DNA of 64,000 bases from Candidatus Eremiobacterota bacterium (GTDB lineage: Bacteria > Vulcanimicrobiota > CADAWZ01 > Ess09-12). The position numbers were made by a program, and so were the translations under genes. Below the pieces are notes generated by a model. That model had not been told where the DNA came from. It ran no database searches and saw only the letters and a program-made list of their open reading frames with translations. Positions 41,551-50,845 of this stretch are shown here, piece by piece (the stretch's first letter is position 1; every line of letters begins with the position of its first letter). Location of the stretch: positions 1 to 64,000 of the forward strand of contig JAVHLM010000008.1 in assembly GCA_031082125.1 (NCBI GenBank). Direction: 5' to 3'.

Positions 41551-43662
41551 ATGGCACGATTCTGCCCGGGATGCGGAAAAAAGCACAGTGACTCAGCCTG
41601 CAGGTGTATGGCATGCGGCCTGCCTTTCAAGGCCGTCAGCGGCCGGGGAACGATGCTGGATAACCGCTATGAGATTGAAGGCATCATAAAAGCAGGCGGC
41701 ATGGGATGCGTCTTAAGGGCATTTGACAGGCACCTCATGCGGGACGTGGCGGTAAAAAAATGCGCCCCCAGGCTCACCACCCCCGAAGAGCTGCGCTATG
41801 CCGAGGAGCGCTTTAAAAAAGAGGCTCACCTCCTCACCAGCCTCAGCCACCGTGGGCTTCCCAGGGTCACTGACTTCTTCATGGATGCCGATCCCGGGCA
41901 GCCGGGGAAAAGAGCCTGTTTCCTCGTGATGTCCCTGGTTGAAGGCGAGGACCTTGAAGCCCTCATCCAGAAAGGCCGGCCCCTCCCCTTCCCCCTTGAA
42001 GAGGCCCTGGGCATCTTCAGGCAGCTTCTTGATATCCTCCATTATCTCCACTCCCACGATCCGCCGGTGATATACAGGGACCTGTGCCCCCGCAACGTGA
42101 TGCTGGACGGGGGAAAGGTGTACCTCGTGGATTTTGGCATAGCCCGTCACTTCATGCCTCACGAGAAAGGCACCGCCATCGGGACTCCCGGCTATGCGGC
42201 GCCCGAGCAGTATAAGGGTGAAGCGAGCCCCCTGAGCGACCTTTTTTCGCTGGGGGCGCTCATGCACTACCTTCTTACGGGAGAAAACCCGGAAGACCGA
42301 CCTTTCATGCACTATGATCCTGTAAGATCCCACAATACTGCAGTTCCCCGTCAGCTCGCCGCCCTCATTGAATCCATGCTGAGCATCGCTCCCCAGAAGC
42401 GCCCCCCTTCGGCGCACCGGGTCCTCGAGGCCCTCTCTGAAAAGGGCGCCCTCCTCGCATCATTGAGAAAATTCCTTGCTGCTTCGCCGGAAGCCTCGAA
42501 ATTACCGCCAAAAACTATTCATGAGGCCATAAGGGCCGGCGATCTCAAATCGGTGAAGGCGAGTCTCTCGGCAGGAGCATCGCTTGAGGCAAGAGACTCA
42601 AGATACGGCGCCACTCCCCTTCACTGGGCAGCATTCACCGGGAGAGATGCTATCGCCCGGCACCTTGCTGCCAGGGGGGCCGACCTCGATTCCCGTGCCG
42701 GAAAGGGCCAGACGCCCCTCCACTGGGCAGCGGCGGACAACCAGAGAAAAACGGCGGCCCTTTTCCTGAGGCTTGGGGCAGATCCGGCCGCGGCAGACGA
42801 CGACGGGAGGACAGCCCTTCACATGGCCTCCATGAAAGGCCACGAGGAGATGGCGGCCCTGCTTGTGAAGGGAGGCGCCTCACTGCAGGCCAGGGACCGT
42901 GACGGGCTCACGCCGGCGCTGCTTGCGATCCGCAGGGGGCACAGGGGGACTGCCAGGAGGATCCTGAAGGCATGCGCGACGCTTTTCCAAGCCATAGAGA
43001 AAAACGACGCCGCCCATGTGAGGGCCTGCATCGCCGCAGGGTTCAGGCTCGGCGAAAAGGATGCCCTCAACGGCGATACGCCTCTCCACAGGGCGGCATC
43101 ATGCGGACGCCACGAGCTGGTGAAGCTTCTCCTGGAAGCCCGCCCCCCCCTCGACGAGAAGAATGCCCGGGGTCAGACTCCCCTCCACCTGGCGGTTCTG
43201 GCCGGTGACACCTCTTCGGTCATTCACCTCTCGCAGGCTGGCGCAGCGCCGTCAATTGAGGACGACTACGGGAAAAAGCCCCTTGATTACGCCGTGAAAG
43301 CCCATAGGCGCGAGATGATATGCGTGCTGCATTCCCTCTCGTACGCCACTGTCGCAGGTGCCATCGCAGAGCACGATCTTGTTGCCCTTGAGGGATTCAT
43401 AGCAAGGGGCATCAAGGTCAACGGGAAAGACGGCAATCTCGGGGCTTCTCCGCTCCACTGGGCTGCCTTTCACGGCGCCAGGGATATAGCGGCCCTCCTT
43501 ATCTCCCGCGGCGCCTCACCTGCCGCGAAAACTAAAAGAGGCGAGACACCGCTTGACTGGGCCATCCGGCAGGGGCACTCCGAAGTAGCTTCTCTGCTTG
43601 CCGGGAGGAATTCCCCCCCGCTGCCTCTAACTACTCCCTGTGACAAAGACTACCCGCCATAA
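41551..43662 (+). CDS. Zinc-ribbon Ser/Thr protein kinase with ankyrin repeats
   Basis: 703 aa, cytoplasmic. N-terminal zinc ribbon (CPGCGKKHSDSACRCMACG, Cys5-Cys22). Hanks-type kinase ~residues 38-300: Gly loop IIKAGGMGCVLRA, ATP Lys69 (VAVKK), catalytic YRDLCPRNVML (Asp177, with Tyr replacing His of HRD), DFGIA (Asp194), and an APE-like AAPEQY. From ~320 to the end are about ten ankyrin repeats (ATPLHWAAFTGRDAIARHL etc.). All catalytic residues are present, so it should be active. The repeats probably choose substrates. AGGAGAG precedes ATG 41551. No transmembrane or PASTA part is seen. Confidence 0.92.
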   Translation: MARFCPGCGKKHSDSACRCMACGLPFKAVSGRGTMLDNRYEIEGIIKAGGMGCVLRAFDRHLMRDVAVKKCAPRLTTPEELRYAEERFKKEAHLLTSLSHRGLPRVTDFFMDADPGQPGKRACFLVMSLVEGEDLEALIQKGRPLPFPLEEALGIFRQLLDILHYLHSHDPPVIYRDLCPRNVMLDGGKVYLVDFGIARHFMPHEKGTAIGTPGYAAPEQYKGEASPLSDLFSLGALMHYLLTGENPEDRPFMHYDPVRSHNTAVPRQLAALIESMLSIAPQKRPPSAHRVLEALSEKGALLASLRKFLAASPEASKLPPKTIHEAIRAGDLKSVKASLSAGASLEARDSRYGATPLHWAAFTGRDAIARHLAARGADLDSRAGKGQTPLHWAAADNQRKTAALFLRLGADPAAADDDGRTALHMASMKGHEEMAALLVKGGASLQARDRDGLTPALLAIRRGHRGTARRILKACATLFQAIEKNDAAHVRACIAAGFRLGEKDALNGDTPLHRAASCGRHELVKLLLEARPPLDEKNARGQTPLHLAVLAGDTSSVIHLSQAGAAPSIEDDYGKKPLDYAVKAHRREMICVLHSLSYATVAGAIAEHDLVALEGFIARGIKVNGKDGNLGASPLHWAAFHGARDIAALLISRGASPAAKTKRGETPLDWAIRQGHSEVASLLAGRNSPPLPLTTPCDKDYPP

Positions 43663-43672
43663 GGAGCTCCCC

Positions 43673-44833
43673 ATGGAAAAGTCAAAGGCGCAGCTTGAGT
43701 CCCTGGTGAACCTCAACTCATTCCTTATCGAGGTGAACAAGGAAATCATAGAGGACGACCTCTCGAGGCTTGCCGCCATCGTCAATTCATCCCATGACGC
43801 CATTATCGGGATGACCTGCCAAGGCACCATCACAAGCTGGAACCCGGCAGCCGAGAAGCTCTACGGCTACTCTCCGGGCGAGGCCGCTGGCATGGAGGCC
43901 TCCCTTCTCTTCGCGCCTGAGGGCTTCCAGGAGCTCGGGCAGCACTGTTCCCGGGCATCACGCTGCAAAGAGCCCGAAAGATTTGAAACAATCCACGTGA
44001 GGAAGGGGGGCGGCTCGTTCCCCGTCATGGTGAGCATATCACCGGTCCCTGCCCCATCCGGCGGCCTTGCGGGGATATCCCTCATTGTCCGTGACATCTC
44101 GGCGGAGAAGGAGGCTGAGGAATCCCTTAGAAGAGCGAGGCAGGAGTTCATCGCCGTCCTCTCCCATGACCTCAAGAACCCTCTTAACTCAGTCATCGGC
44201 TACACGCGCCTTCTTGAGCAGCAGCTCGGGAGCGAGCCGCCGGGGAATGCTCACACCTTTGTGACCATGATCAGATTTTCCTGCTCTATCCTCAGAAATC
44301 TCATCGAGAATATCGTGGGAGCCTCCTACCTCAAATCAGGGAAAATGACCTTTCATTTCACGGATTTTCCCCTTCATACTCTCTTCTCCAAGCTCTCGGC
44401 CCTTTACGAGCCCGTGGTCCTCCAATCCGGCATTGCCCTCACCCTCCAGTGCCCCGAAGGCTCAATGGTCCATGGTGATGAGGAGCGGCTCCTCCAGGTT
44501 TTCATGAATCTCATCGGGAATGCAGTGCGCCATGTCAGCGCGGGGGGGAGGATTGAAGTGGTGGCCCGCAGGGAAGGAGACCATTACGGCATTGAAGTCC
44601 ATGACACGGGGAGGGGAATTGCTGAAGAGGAGCTGGAGGCAATTTTCAAAAAGCACGGGCAGGCTAAGGATGAGCTCACCGGCTCGGGCCTGGGCCTCTT
44701 CATCGTAAAGCAGTTCATTGAAAAGCACGGCTCAGAAATCAAGGTCAAAAGCGCCCCTGGCCAGGGAGCGCACTTCTTTTTCAGCCTTCCCGCCTCACAG
44801 GCCTTTACTGATCACGAAAGGAGGATGCCCTGA
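43673..44833 (+). CDS. Soluble PAS sensor histidine kinase
   Basis: 386 aa. Short coiled coil, PAS domain (~residues 35-150; VNSSHDAIIGMTCQGTITSWN), HisKA with VLSHDLKNPLNSVIGY (His165), and HATPase with NLIGNAVRHV (N box), DTGRGIAEEE (G1) and GSGLGLFIVKQF (G2). No membrane helix, so it senses a cytoplasmic signal. ATG 43673 lies 6 bp after AAGGAG and 10 bp after the kinase stop. It ends in TGATG overlapping tspO, so the two are translationally coupled. No response regulator is next to it. Confidence 0.92.
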   Translation: MEKSKAQLESLVNLNSFLIEVNKEIIEDDLSRLAAIVNSSHDAIIGMTCQGTITSWNPAAEKLYGYSPGEAAGMEASLLFAPEGFQELGQHCSRASRCKEPERFETIHVRKGGGSFPVMVSISPVPAPSGGLAGISLIVRDISAEKEAEESLRRARQEFIAVLSHDLKNPLNSVIGYTRLLEQQLGSEPPGNAHTFVTMIRFSCSILRNLIENIVGASYLKSGKMTFHFTDFPLHTLFSKLSALYEPVVLQSGIALTLQCPEGSMVHGDEERLLQVFMNLIGNAVRHVSAGGRIEVVARREGDHYGIEVHDTGRGIAEEELEAIFKKHGQAKDELTGSGLGLFIVKQFIEKHGSEIKVKSAPGQGAHFFFSLPASQAFTDHERRMP

Positions 44834-45327
44834 TGAGCTTTTCCAGGATTATCAGCCTCATAGCATGCATAGTGCTCTGCGAGGCGGCGGGGGCCCTGGG
44901 GGCCCTCTTCACCTCCCGGTCCGTCAGCACGTGGTACCAGGCCATCAAAAAGCCTTTCTTCAACCCTCCGGGCTGGGTTTTCGCCCCTGTATGGACTTTG
45001 CTCTACGCCCTCATGGGCATATCACTTTTCCTGATAATAAGGGAAGGATTTAAGAACAGGCCCGTGCAGATTGCCGTGGCGCTCTTTGCCGTGCAGATGG
45101 CCTTCAACGTATCCTGGTCATATGCCTTTTTCGGCCTGCGCTCACCGCTTGCCGGGCTCGTGATAATCATCCTCCTGTGGATTTCCATCATCGCCGCCAT
45201 GATAAGCTTCTGGCCGATCTCCCGATGGGCTTCCTCCCTGTTCATCCCCTACGTGCTGTGGGTCACCTTTGCAATGATCCTGAATCTCTTTCTATACCTC
45301 CTCAACAGGAACGCCCCGCCGGTGTGA
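44833..45327 (+). CDS. tspO: TspO/MBR family membrane protein
   Basis: 164 aa with five hydrophobic helices and the family signature WYQAIKKPFFNPPGWVFAPVWTLLYALMG, then NVSWSYAFFGLRSP. TspO binds tetrapyrroles and cholesterol-like ligands and acts in porphyrin and stress responses; in some bacteria it regulates other proteins. ATG 44833 overlaps the upstream histidine-kinase stop (TGATG). This coupling suggests that TspO may supply or modulate the kinase input. The last 36 bp overlap the convergent glycosyltransferase gene. Confidence 0.93.
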   Translation: MSFSRIISLIACIVLCEAAGALGALFTSRSVSTWYQAIKKPFFNPPGWVFAPVWTLLYALMGISLFLIIREGFKNRPVQIAVALFAVQMAFNVSWSYAFFGLRSPLAGLVIIILLWISIIAAMISFWPISRWASSLFIPYVLWVTFAMILNLFLYLLNRNAPPV

Positions 45328-46491
45328 ACGAGCCGGCAGGCCATGGCGGAGCCAGGAAAGATATACTTCCTCTGTGACAGAAACCATCTTTTCTCTGGAG
45401 AAATGCGCCTTTACGCGCTCCCTGCTCTTCTCGCCCATTTCACGCCTTTTCTTCTCATCATTGAGAAGCCCTGTCACCCTTGACGCCAGGGCTTCATGAT
45501 CACCGGGAGCCACCATATAGCCCGTCTCGCCTTCCAGAATGAGCTCCGGCACGCCGCCGACTGCAGTCGCCACGACAGGAACCCCCGCCGCCATTGACTC
45601 GAGCACCGCGTTGGGAAAGCCTTCTTCATTCGAGACAAGCACTGAAATGTCAAGGAGAGGAAGGATGGCGTGCACATCAGGCCGCGGCCCGAGCCAGGCT
45701 ATGTCACCGGCCACGCCGAGGTTTTCCGCAAGGCGCTCCAGATCCTTCTGGATCCCCGAATCCCTCCCGATGCAGAGGAGGCACAGGGGCTGCACCTCTT
45801 TCTTTATAAGCGGAAGGGCTCTCAGCAGCATCTCGTGATTCTTGTAGGGGATGAGGTTGGCCACGATTCCTATCACGCCGGCGGTGCCGGCAGGGATAAG
45901 GCCTTCCTGCCGAGCCCCGGGTCCTTGACCGTATTTGTCAAGGGCCACGCCGTTATGAATCACCATGACCTTCGAGGGATCGAGCTTCTCTTTTTTTATG
46001 GTGTCTTCCCTTACCGCCTGAGAATTGGCTATCACGAGATGGGTCCAGCTGTTGGCGATTATCTCAAAAAGCCTGTGGAGGGGGGTCCAGGTCCTTGTCT
46101 TGGAGGTGGACAGGCTTCTCCTGCTCGTGATGACAAGAGGGACGCCGGTGAGATGCCCCATGAAAGCGGCTAAGACATTGGCAGTGTAAAGATAGCCATG
46201 GAGCACCTGGATCCGCTCTCTCTTAATCTTTCGTGCAAGGGCCAGGATGTTTCCCAGTACTTTCAGCAGCCTGAGGGGATTCAGGATGTCGCCGAGGCCC
46301 CCGATGCGGAGAAAATGGGGAGAGATTCCCTTAGCCAGGCACCGGTCAAGCAGGTCATCCTCTCCCTTGAGCACCACGAGCCCGGGGCTGAAACGCTCCC
46401 TGTCAAGCCCCTCAATGAGCTCAAGGAGCTGCCCCTCGGCGCCGCCGCGGCCCAGGGTGCCGATAAAATAAAGTATACTGACCTTCTCCAC
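45292..46491 (-). CDS. GT4-family glycosyltransferase
   Basis: 399 aa, GT-B fold. The N-terminal Gly loop is in FIGTLGRGGAEGQLLEL. The C-terminal donor-binding domain has VANLIPYKNHEMLLRALP, the acidic EGFPNAVLESMAAGVPVVAT motif (EX7E) and GVPELI. It transfers a sugar from an activated donor to an unknown acceptor, probably a surface polysaccharide. The GTG start (46491) shares its first G with the TAG stop of the 44-aa ORF upstream (TAGTG), so it is translationally coupled to that ORF. Confidence 0.9.
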   Translation of the reverse strand: MEKVSILYFIGTLGRGGAEGQLLELIEGLDRERFSPGLVVLKGEDDLLDRCLAKGISPHFLRIGGLGDILNPLRLLKVLGNILALARKIKRERIQVLHGYLYTANVLAAFMGHLTGVPLVITSRRSLSTSKTRTWTPLHRLFEIIANSWTHLVIANSQAVREDTIKKEKLDPSKVMVIHNGVALDKYGQGPGARQEGLIPAGTAGVIGIVANLIPYKNHEMLLRALPLIKKEVQPLCLLCIGRDSGIQKDLERLAENLGVAGDIAWLGPRPDVHAILPLLDISVLVSNEEGFPNAVLESMAAGVPVVATAVGGVPELILEGETGYMVAPGDHEALASRVTGLLNDEKKRREMGEKSRERVKAHFSREKMVSVTEEVYLSWLRHGLPARSHRRGVPVEEV

Positions 46492-46625
46492 TATGGGCCC
46501 TCGGGAGGTAATGGCTCACCGGTGAGATTGAAAAGGCCCTCAGCCTCGTCAATGGCATTGAGGGCAGGGGGGCAGAAGGATTGGGCAGGGGTATCGAGCG
46601 TGCAGTGAGGGCAACGTATGAACAT
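46491..46625 (-). CDS. Small zinc-ribbon-like protein, 44 aa
   Basis: Short ORF in the gap between aguB and the glycosyltransferase gene, all three on the minus strand. It begins MFIRCPHCTLDTPAQSFCPP, with CxxC and a third Cys, and ends LTGEPLPPEGP. GAAGGTGG lies upstream of ATG 46625. Its TAG stop overlaps the glycosyltransferase GTG by one base, which strongly suggests genuine translation. It may bind Zn, or act mainly as a leader that couples translation. No family is recognised. Confidence 0.6.
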   Translation of the reverse strand: MFIRCPHCTLDTPAQSFCPPALNAIDEAEGLFNLTGEPLPPEGP

Positions 46626-46643
46626 ATTGCACCACCTTCTTCC

Positions 46644-47525
46644 TTAACTCCTGTACCTCTTCAGGATGTCACCGTAAGAATCAATGCGCCTGTCTCGCAG
46701 AAAAGGCCAGATACGGCGCACTTCCTCTGTTCTTGCAAGGCTTATCTCCACGGTGACCACCTCATCCCTGTCATAGGAGGCCCGCGCCAGAATTTCGCCC
46801 TGGGGCCCGGCGACAAAGCTGTTTCCCCAGAAGAGCTGACCTCCCTTCTCTGCTGAGCAGCCTTCAAAGCCCACGCGGTTCACCGCCACCACGTGGAGGC
46901 CGTTGGCTATGGCATGGCCACGCTGCACGGTAATCCACGCTTCAAGCTGGCGGTTCTTTTCCTCCTGCAGGTCCCGGGGATCCCACCCGATTGCCGAGGG
47001 ATAGATAAGGATATCGGCACCCGCCAGGGCCATGAGCCTTGCAGCTTCGGGGTACCATTGATCCCAGCAGATCATGACTCCCAGGGTGCCCAGGGAGGTT
47101 CTCACCGGCATGAATCCCCTGTCACCGGGGGCGAAGTAGAATTTCTCGTAATAGGCGGGATCGTCAGGGATGTGCATCTTGCGGTAGATGCCGCCGATGT
47201 AGCCGCCCTTGTCGAATATCACGGCAGTGTTGTGATAGAGCCCTGGGGCGCGGCGCTCAAAGAGCGATGCCACGAGCACGATGGAGGTTTCCTTGGCGAG
47301 AGCGCCGTAAAAGTCTGTAAGGGGGCCGGGGATTGGCGCGGCATCGTCAAAGAAGGCCACATTCTCTTCCTGGCAAAAATACAGGCTCTCATGAAGCTCC
47401 TGAAGCACCACGAGGCGGGCTCCCCTCCCGACAGCCTCCCTTATGCCTGCGATGGTCCTGTCGATATTATCACTTCTCTTTTCCGTGCAGTGGTGCTGCA
47501 CAAGTCCTAATGTCAAGGCGCACAT
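46644..47525 (-). CDS. aguB: N-carbamoylputrescine amidase
   Basis: Last step of the agmatine route: N-carbamoylputrescine to putrescine, CO2 and ammonia. Nitrilase-fold enzyme, 293 aa, with catalytic Glu43 (LQELHE), Lys116 (YRKMHIPD) and Cys153 (MICWDQWYPE). ESLYFCQEE and YEKFYFAPGD are typical of the AguB subgroup. ATG 47525 was chosen because AAGGAG precedes it; an in-frame ATG 90 bp upstream lies within aguA. It overlaps the end of aguA by 13 bp, so the two are coupled. Confidence 0.95.
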   Translation of the reverse strand: MCALTLGLVQHHCTEKRSDNIDRTIAGIREAVGRGARLVVLQELHESLYFCQEENVAFFDDAAPIPGPLTDFYGALAKETSIVLVASLFERRAPGLYHNTAVIFDKGGYIGGIYRKMHIPDDPAYYEKFYFAPGDRGFMPVRTSLGTLGVMICWDQWYPEAARLMALAGADILIYPSAIGWDPRDLQEEKNRQLEAWITVQRGHAIANGLHVVAVNRVGFEGCSAEKGGQLFWGNSFVAGPQGEILARASYDRDEVVTVEISLARTEEVRRIWPFLRDRRIDSYGDILKRYRS

Positions 47526-48574
47526 GGCAATACTCCTTCCGGCAGGTGCATGGTGACGCAGTGAAGAGAGCCGTGCTGGGCAAGAAGGGGCCGGCAGTTT
47601 ATTCCCACGGCGCATCTTCCGGGGAAGGCCCCACCCAGTATCTTCAGTGCTGCGCCATCTTGTTCATCATCATAGAGAGGCACCAGCACGGCGCCATTAA
47701 TCACGAGAAAATTCGCATAGGTGGCGGGGAGTCTCTCTCCTTCTTCATCAATGATGGGCCGCGGCATCGGGAGAGCAACAAGCCGGTACGGCCTCCCCTC
47801 GGGAGTCCTGAATTCCCGCAGCCCCGCTTCCATGGATTTCATGGCTTCATAGTGCTCATCCTTTTCATCTTCACATGAAAGATGAACGATGGTGTCATGG
47901 GGGCAGAACCTCGCAAGGGTATCCACGTGGGAATCGGTATCATCGCCTGCAAGGTAGCCGGATTCAATCCACAGCATTCTCTGGGCCCCGAGGAGCCTGA
48001 AAAGCCTGTCCTCCAGCTCCTCCCTCGTGAGGTGGGGATTTCTGTTGGGGCTGAGAAGGCACTCCGAGGTGGTGAGAAGGGTGCCCTCGCCGTCGCTCTC
48101 GATGCTCCCTCCCTCCAGGACAAGCCCTACCGTTTCCAGGGCCACGTTTCCGAAAGCCCCTGCGCGGTGAAGAGTCCGCGAAATCATGTTGTCGAAGCAT
48201 GCGGGAAACTTCAATCCCCAGCCGTTGAAACCAAAATCCAGAAGCCTTGGCATGCCGTTCTCAAAGACGGTGAGAGGGCCGTGGTCGCGGGCCCACGTGT
48301 CGTTCGATTCCATGTAAAAAAAATAGATGTTGTCAAGAGAGGCACCGGCATCGCCCAGTTTCTCTTCGAGATTCTCCCTCGAGGGGATCGTGATGAGCAC
48401 TTTTTCAAACTGGCTTGCCGTGGCGGCAATCTCCAGGAACACAGGCTCAACAAGCTCAAGTGCGGGAGCCCAGTCCGTCCTTTCGTGGGGCCAAGTGATC
48501 AGGATGCCCGACTGTTCTTCCCATTCGGCAGGCATTCTTCTTTTCATTAAAAGATATGTTCTCGGTGGCACCAT
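47513..48574 (-). CDS. aguA: Agmatine deiminase
   Basis: Converts agmatine to N-carbamoylputrescine and ammonia. 353 aa. Family marks: MPAEWEEQSGILITWPH, NDTWARDHGPLTV (Asp and His), LVLEGGSIESDGEGTLLTT, GDDTDSHVDTLARF, and the catalytic Cys in GSLHCVTMHLP. ATG 48574 has AGGAACGAG upstream; ATG 48547 (MKRRMPAEW) is the alternative. First gene of the run aguA-aguB-small ORF-GT4. Arginine decarboxylase is not in the window. Confidence 0.95.
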   Translation of the reverse strand: MVPPRTYLLMKRRMPAEWEEQSGILITWPHERTDWAPALELVEPVFLEIAATASQFEKVLITIPSRENLEEKLGDAGASLDNIYFFYMESNDTWARDHGPLTVFENGMPRLLDFGFNGWGLKFPACFDNMISRTLHRAGAFGNVALETVGLVLEGGSIESDGEGTLLTTSECLLSPNRNPHLTREELEDRLFRLLGAQRMLWIESGYLAGDDTDSHVDTLARFCPHDTIVHLSCEDEKDEHYEAMKSMEAGLREFRTPEGRPYRLVALPMPRPIIDEEGERLPATYANFLVINGAVLVPLYDDEQDGAALKILGGAFPGRCAVGINCRPLLAQHGSLHCVTMHLPEGVLPCAP

Positions 48575-48694
48575 CTCGTTCCTGCCGGAAAAGCCCGGAA
48601 GGAGGCCTCTCTCTCATTCCTCGACCGCGGCAGGATAAATGCCGGAAAGGACGAACTTACATGCAATTTCTGCTATTTCGCGGGGACTTCAAAA

Positions 48695-50845
48695 ATGTCG
48701 GCAAAGCCTGGTACACACTCTCACTCTCTCGCGGTGATTCTCATCATAGTCTTGCTGGCATGCCTGTGCCCCTGGCAGCAGTCCCGGGCATCGGCCGTCG
48801 AGGCCCCTGCAGCACCTTCGCCGGGGCTCGATACTGAGTGGATACGCCACGCCCGCATTGCGGGAGCAACCTTTCTTGAGAACATGTCAGAAATAACCAT
48901 AGAAGGCATTATGGACAGCCTTGCCGCAGAAGGCGTCACCGTCGTGGAAGCTGACAGTTTTCTCGCATGCTATCTCACCGATGCCCAGTACAACTCCCAC
49001 ATGGACCTGGTGAGGAAAGTGGCGGCCAGCGCCCACCGGAAAGGCCTCAGGGTGGTATGGTGCTCACCGGCCCTCGCTTCGGTTACCCCCGGCGGGAGGC
49101 TCAGAGACAGGGGCACCATGGCCCTCGATCATGCCGACTGGCTGCAGCAGAGCTTTGACAGGCGCCGGGTCCTCGACCTCAAGAACGAGGAAGAGAGGGA
49201 AAAGGCCTGGCGCAGCGCTTTCAATGATGAGACGCTTAACTACTTTTACGGAGCGGGCGCCGCGGGAGAGAGCTCGCCCGATGAGACGGCCATCCTCTGC
49301 CCCAACTCCCCCTACCGGGAGTATTATTTCGAGAGAATCAAAAAGCTGGCCGCGACTGGTGTGGACGGCATATGGTTCGACGGGGCGATCTTCAACACGA
49401 CGGCAGCCAGGTGGCCCTGCGCCGACAGGCACTGCCAGTCGAGGTTTTCTCAGGACACCGGCCTGGGGTTCCCCGGGAGAGCCTTCTTCAGCGAGCCCTC
49501 CTTCAGGGCCTGGATAGCCTGGCGCCACAGGAACCTGGCAGATTTTCTCGGTGAGGCGGCCAGGGAGGCCCGTGAAAAGAACCCGGAGCTGCGGTGCATC
49601 GTTTCCGTGCCCGGCTGCGATCACCTCGCGGTGACGCAGACAGGGCTCGATGGCCTCTTCCTCGGGAAAGGGCTCGACACCGTCTGGATCGTCGATGCCA
49701 TAAGCGACACTACGGGGATGAGAGATGCAGAGACCGCTGACTGGCTCTCTCTGATGGTAACTTTTAAATACTGCGGGAGCGCCGCCGCCACGGAGGGGAA
49801 GTGGGCTTTCTCATACGGCTCTGAAGAGAGCGACGGCCAGCTTGTCCTCGCGGCGCTGCTGGCGGGACAGTTAAATCCTTATGAGACCCGCATTCCCTCA
49901 AAAGCCACCTCGGTGGGCAGGAGCTACAGAACCAGAATGTTCTCCTGGGTAAGAGACAATGAAAAGTCCCTTTTTGACACGCAAAGCGCTGCTCCCGCCG
50001 CCATCCTCTACTCGCCCGAGACAAGGGATTTTGTCGATGGCACAAGGAGCGGGGGGTTCTATCTCACGCCCACGCCGCCCACGCCGGCCGTAAAGTGGTG
50101 GATAAGCTCCCGCGACATGGTGCTCGGCGAATCCTTTTACCTTTCAGAGTATAAGGGCTGGGGCATCTTTTTCATCGTGAATCACATTCCCTTCGACATC
50201 ATCTCCCTCACGGCGGCAACAGCCGAATCCCTTGCACGGTACCGCGCCGTCGTGCTTCCCAATACGGTGTGCCTTTCAGACTCATCGAGCGCAGAGCTCC
50301 ACCAGTATGTGAAAAACGGCGGGAATCTCATCGTCACGGGAGGCGATGCCGCCCGTTGCGATGAAAAGGGCACCACGAGAGCCGAGCCCTGCTGGAAAAA
50401 ATACACAGGCCCTGATTTCCGGCAGTTTACCGAGACAAGGGAAGGCCAGGGCTCCTTTTTCATTGAGCCTGCACTGGCAGGAAGGGCTATGCTCCCCGGC
50501 GGCTCGATGAAAGAGTCTCCCCGGATCCTCTCCTATCTTGAGAATAAGGGCGTGAAACCCCTTATTGAGGGCAAGGCCCCCATATACGTGCAGTGTTACG
50601 AAGGCAGGGGCGAGCTGGTGCTTCATGCCGTCAACTACGGCTGGACAGGCAATAAGCCTCTCGCCGTGAAAAGCGAAAAGGCAAAGATAGCGATCCCCCT
50701 CGGCGAGGGGAAAAAAGCCGCCTCAATCACGGCCTCGGCGCCGGGGGAAGAGGAGCAGACGGTGCCTTTCTCCATGGAAGGGAACAGGGCCGTCTTTACC
50801 ATTGAAGTGCCCATCAACAGGCTGATCAGGGTGAGGCTGGAATGA
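48695..50845 (+). CDS. Exported TIM-barrel glycoside-hydrolase-like protein
   Basis: 716 aa. Signal peptide residues ~1-33. Residues ~40-400 look like an alpha-amylase-type TIM barrel of the hypothetical glycosyl-hydrolase (GHL) kind: strand VVWCSPALA, then GVDGIWFDGAIFN (Asp224 and Asp229), a common nucleophile/ligand strand. Residues ~425-580 resemble the beta-galactosidase trimerisation / GATase-like domain (AAILYSPETRDFV, YRAVVLPNTVCLSDSSSAEL, YVKNGGNLIVTGG). The C-terminus is a beta-sandwich. Stop and next start overlap as ATGA. By context it would process a polymer handled by the next two proteins, like the hydrolase half of PelA or PgaB. Confidence 0.7.
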   Translation: MSAKPGTHSHSLAVILIIVLLACLCPWQQSRASAVEAPAAPSPGLDTEWIRHARIAGATFLENMSEITIEGIMDSLAAEGVTVVEADSFLACYLTDAQYNSHMDLVRKVAASAHRKGLRVVWCSPALASVTPGGRLRDRGTMALDHADWLQQSFDRRRVLDLKNEEEREKAWRSAFNDETLNYFYGAGAAGESSPDETAILCPNSPYREYYFERIKKLAATGVDGIWFDGAIFNTTAARWPCADRHCQSRFSQDTGLGFPGRAFFSEPSFRAWIAWRHRNLADFLGEAAREAREKNPELRCIVSVPGCDHLAVTQTGLDGLFLGKGLDTVWIVDAISDTTGMRDAETADWLSLMVTFKYCGSAAATEGKWAFSYGSEESDGQLVLAALLAGQLNPYETRIPSKATSVGRSYRTRMFSWVRDNEKSLFDTQSAAPAAILYSPETRDFVDGTRSGGFYLTPTPPTPAVKWWISSRDMVLGESFYLSEYKGWGIFFIVNHIPFDIISLTAATAESLARYRAVVLPNTVCLSDSSSAELHQYVKNGGNLIVTGGDAARCDEKGTTRAEPCWKKYTGPDFRQFTETREGQGSFFIEPALAGRAMLPGGSMKESPRILSYLENKGVKPLIEGKAPIYVQCYEGRGELVLHAVNYGWTGNKPLAVKSEKAKIAIPLGEGKKAASITASAPGEEEQTVPFSMEGNRAVFTIEVPINRLIRVRLE

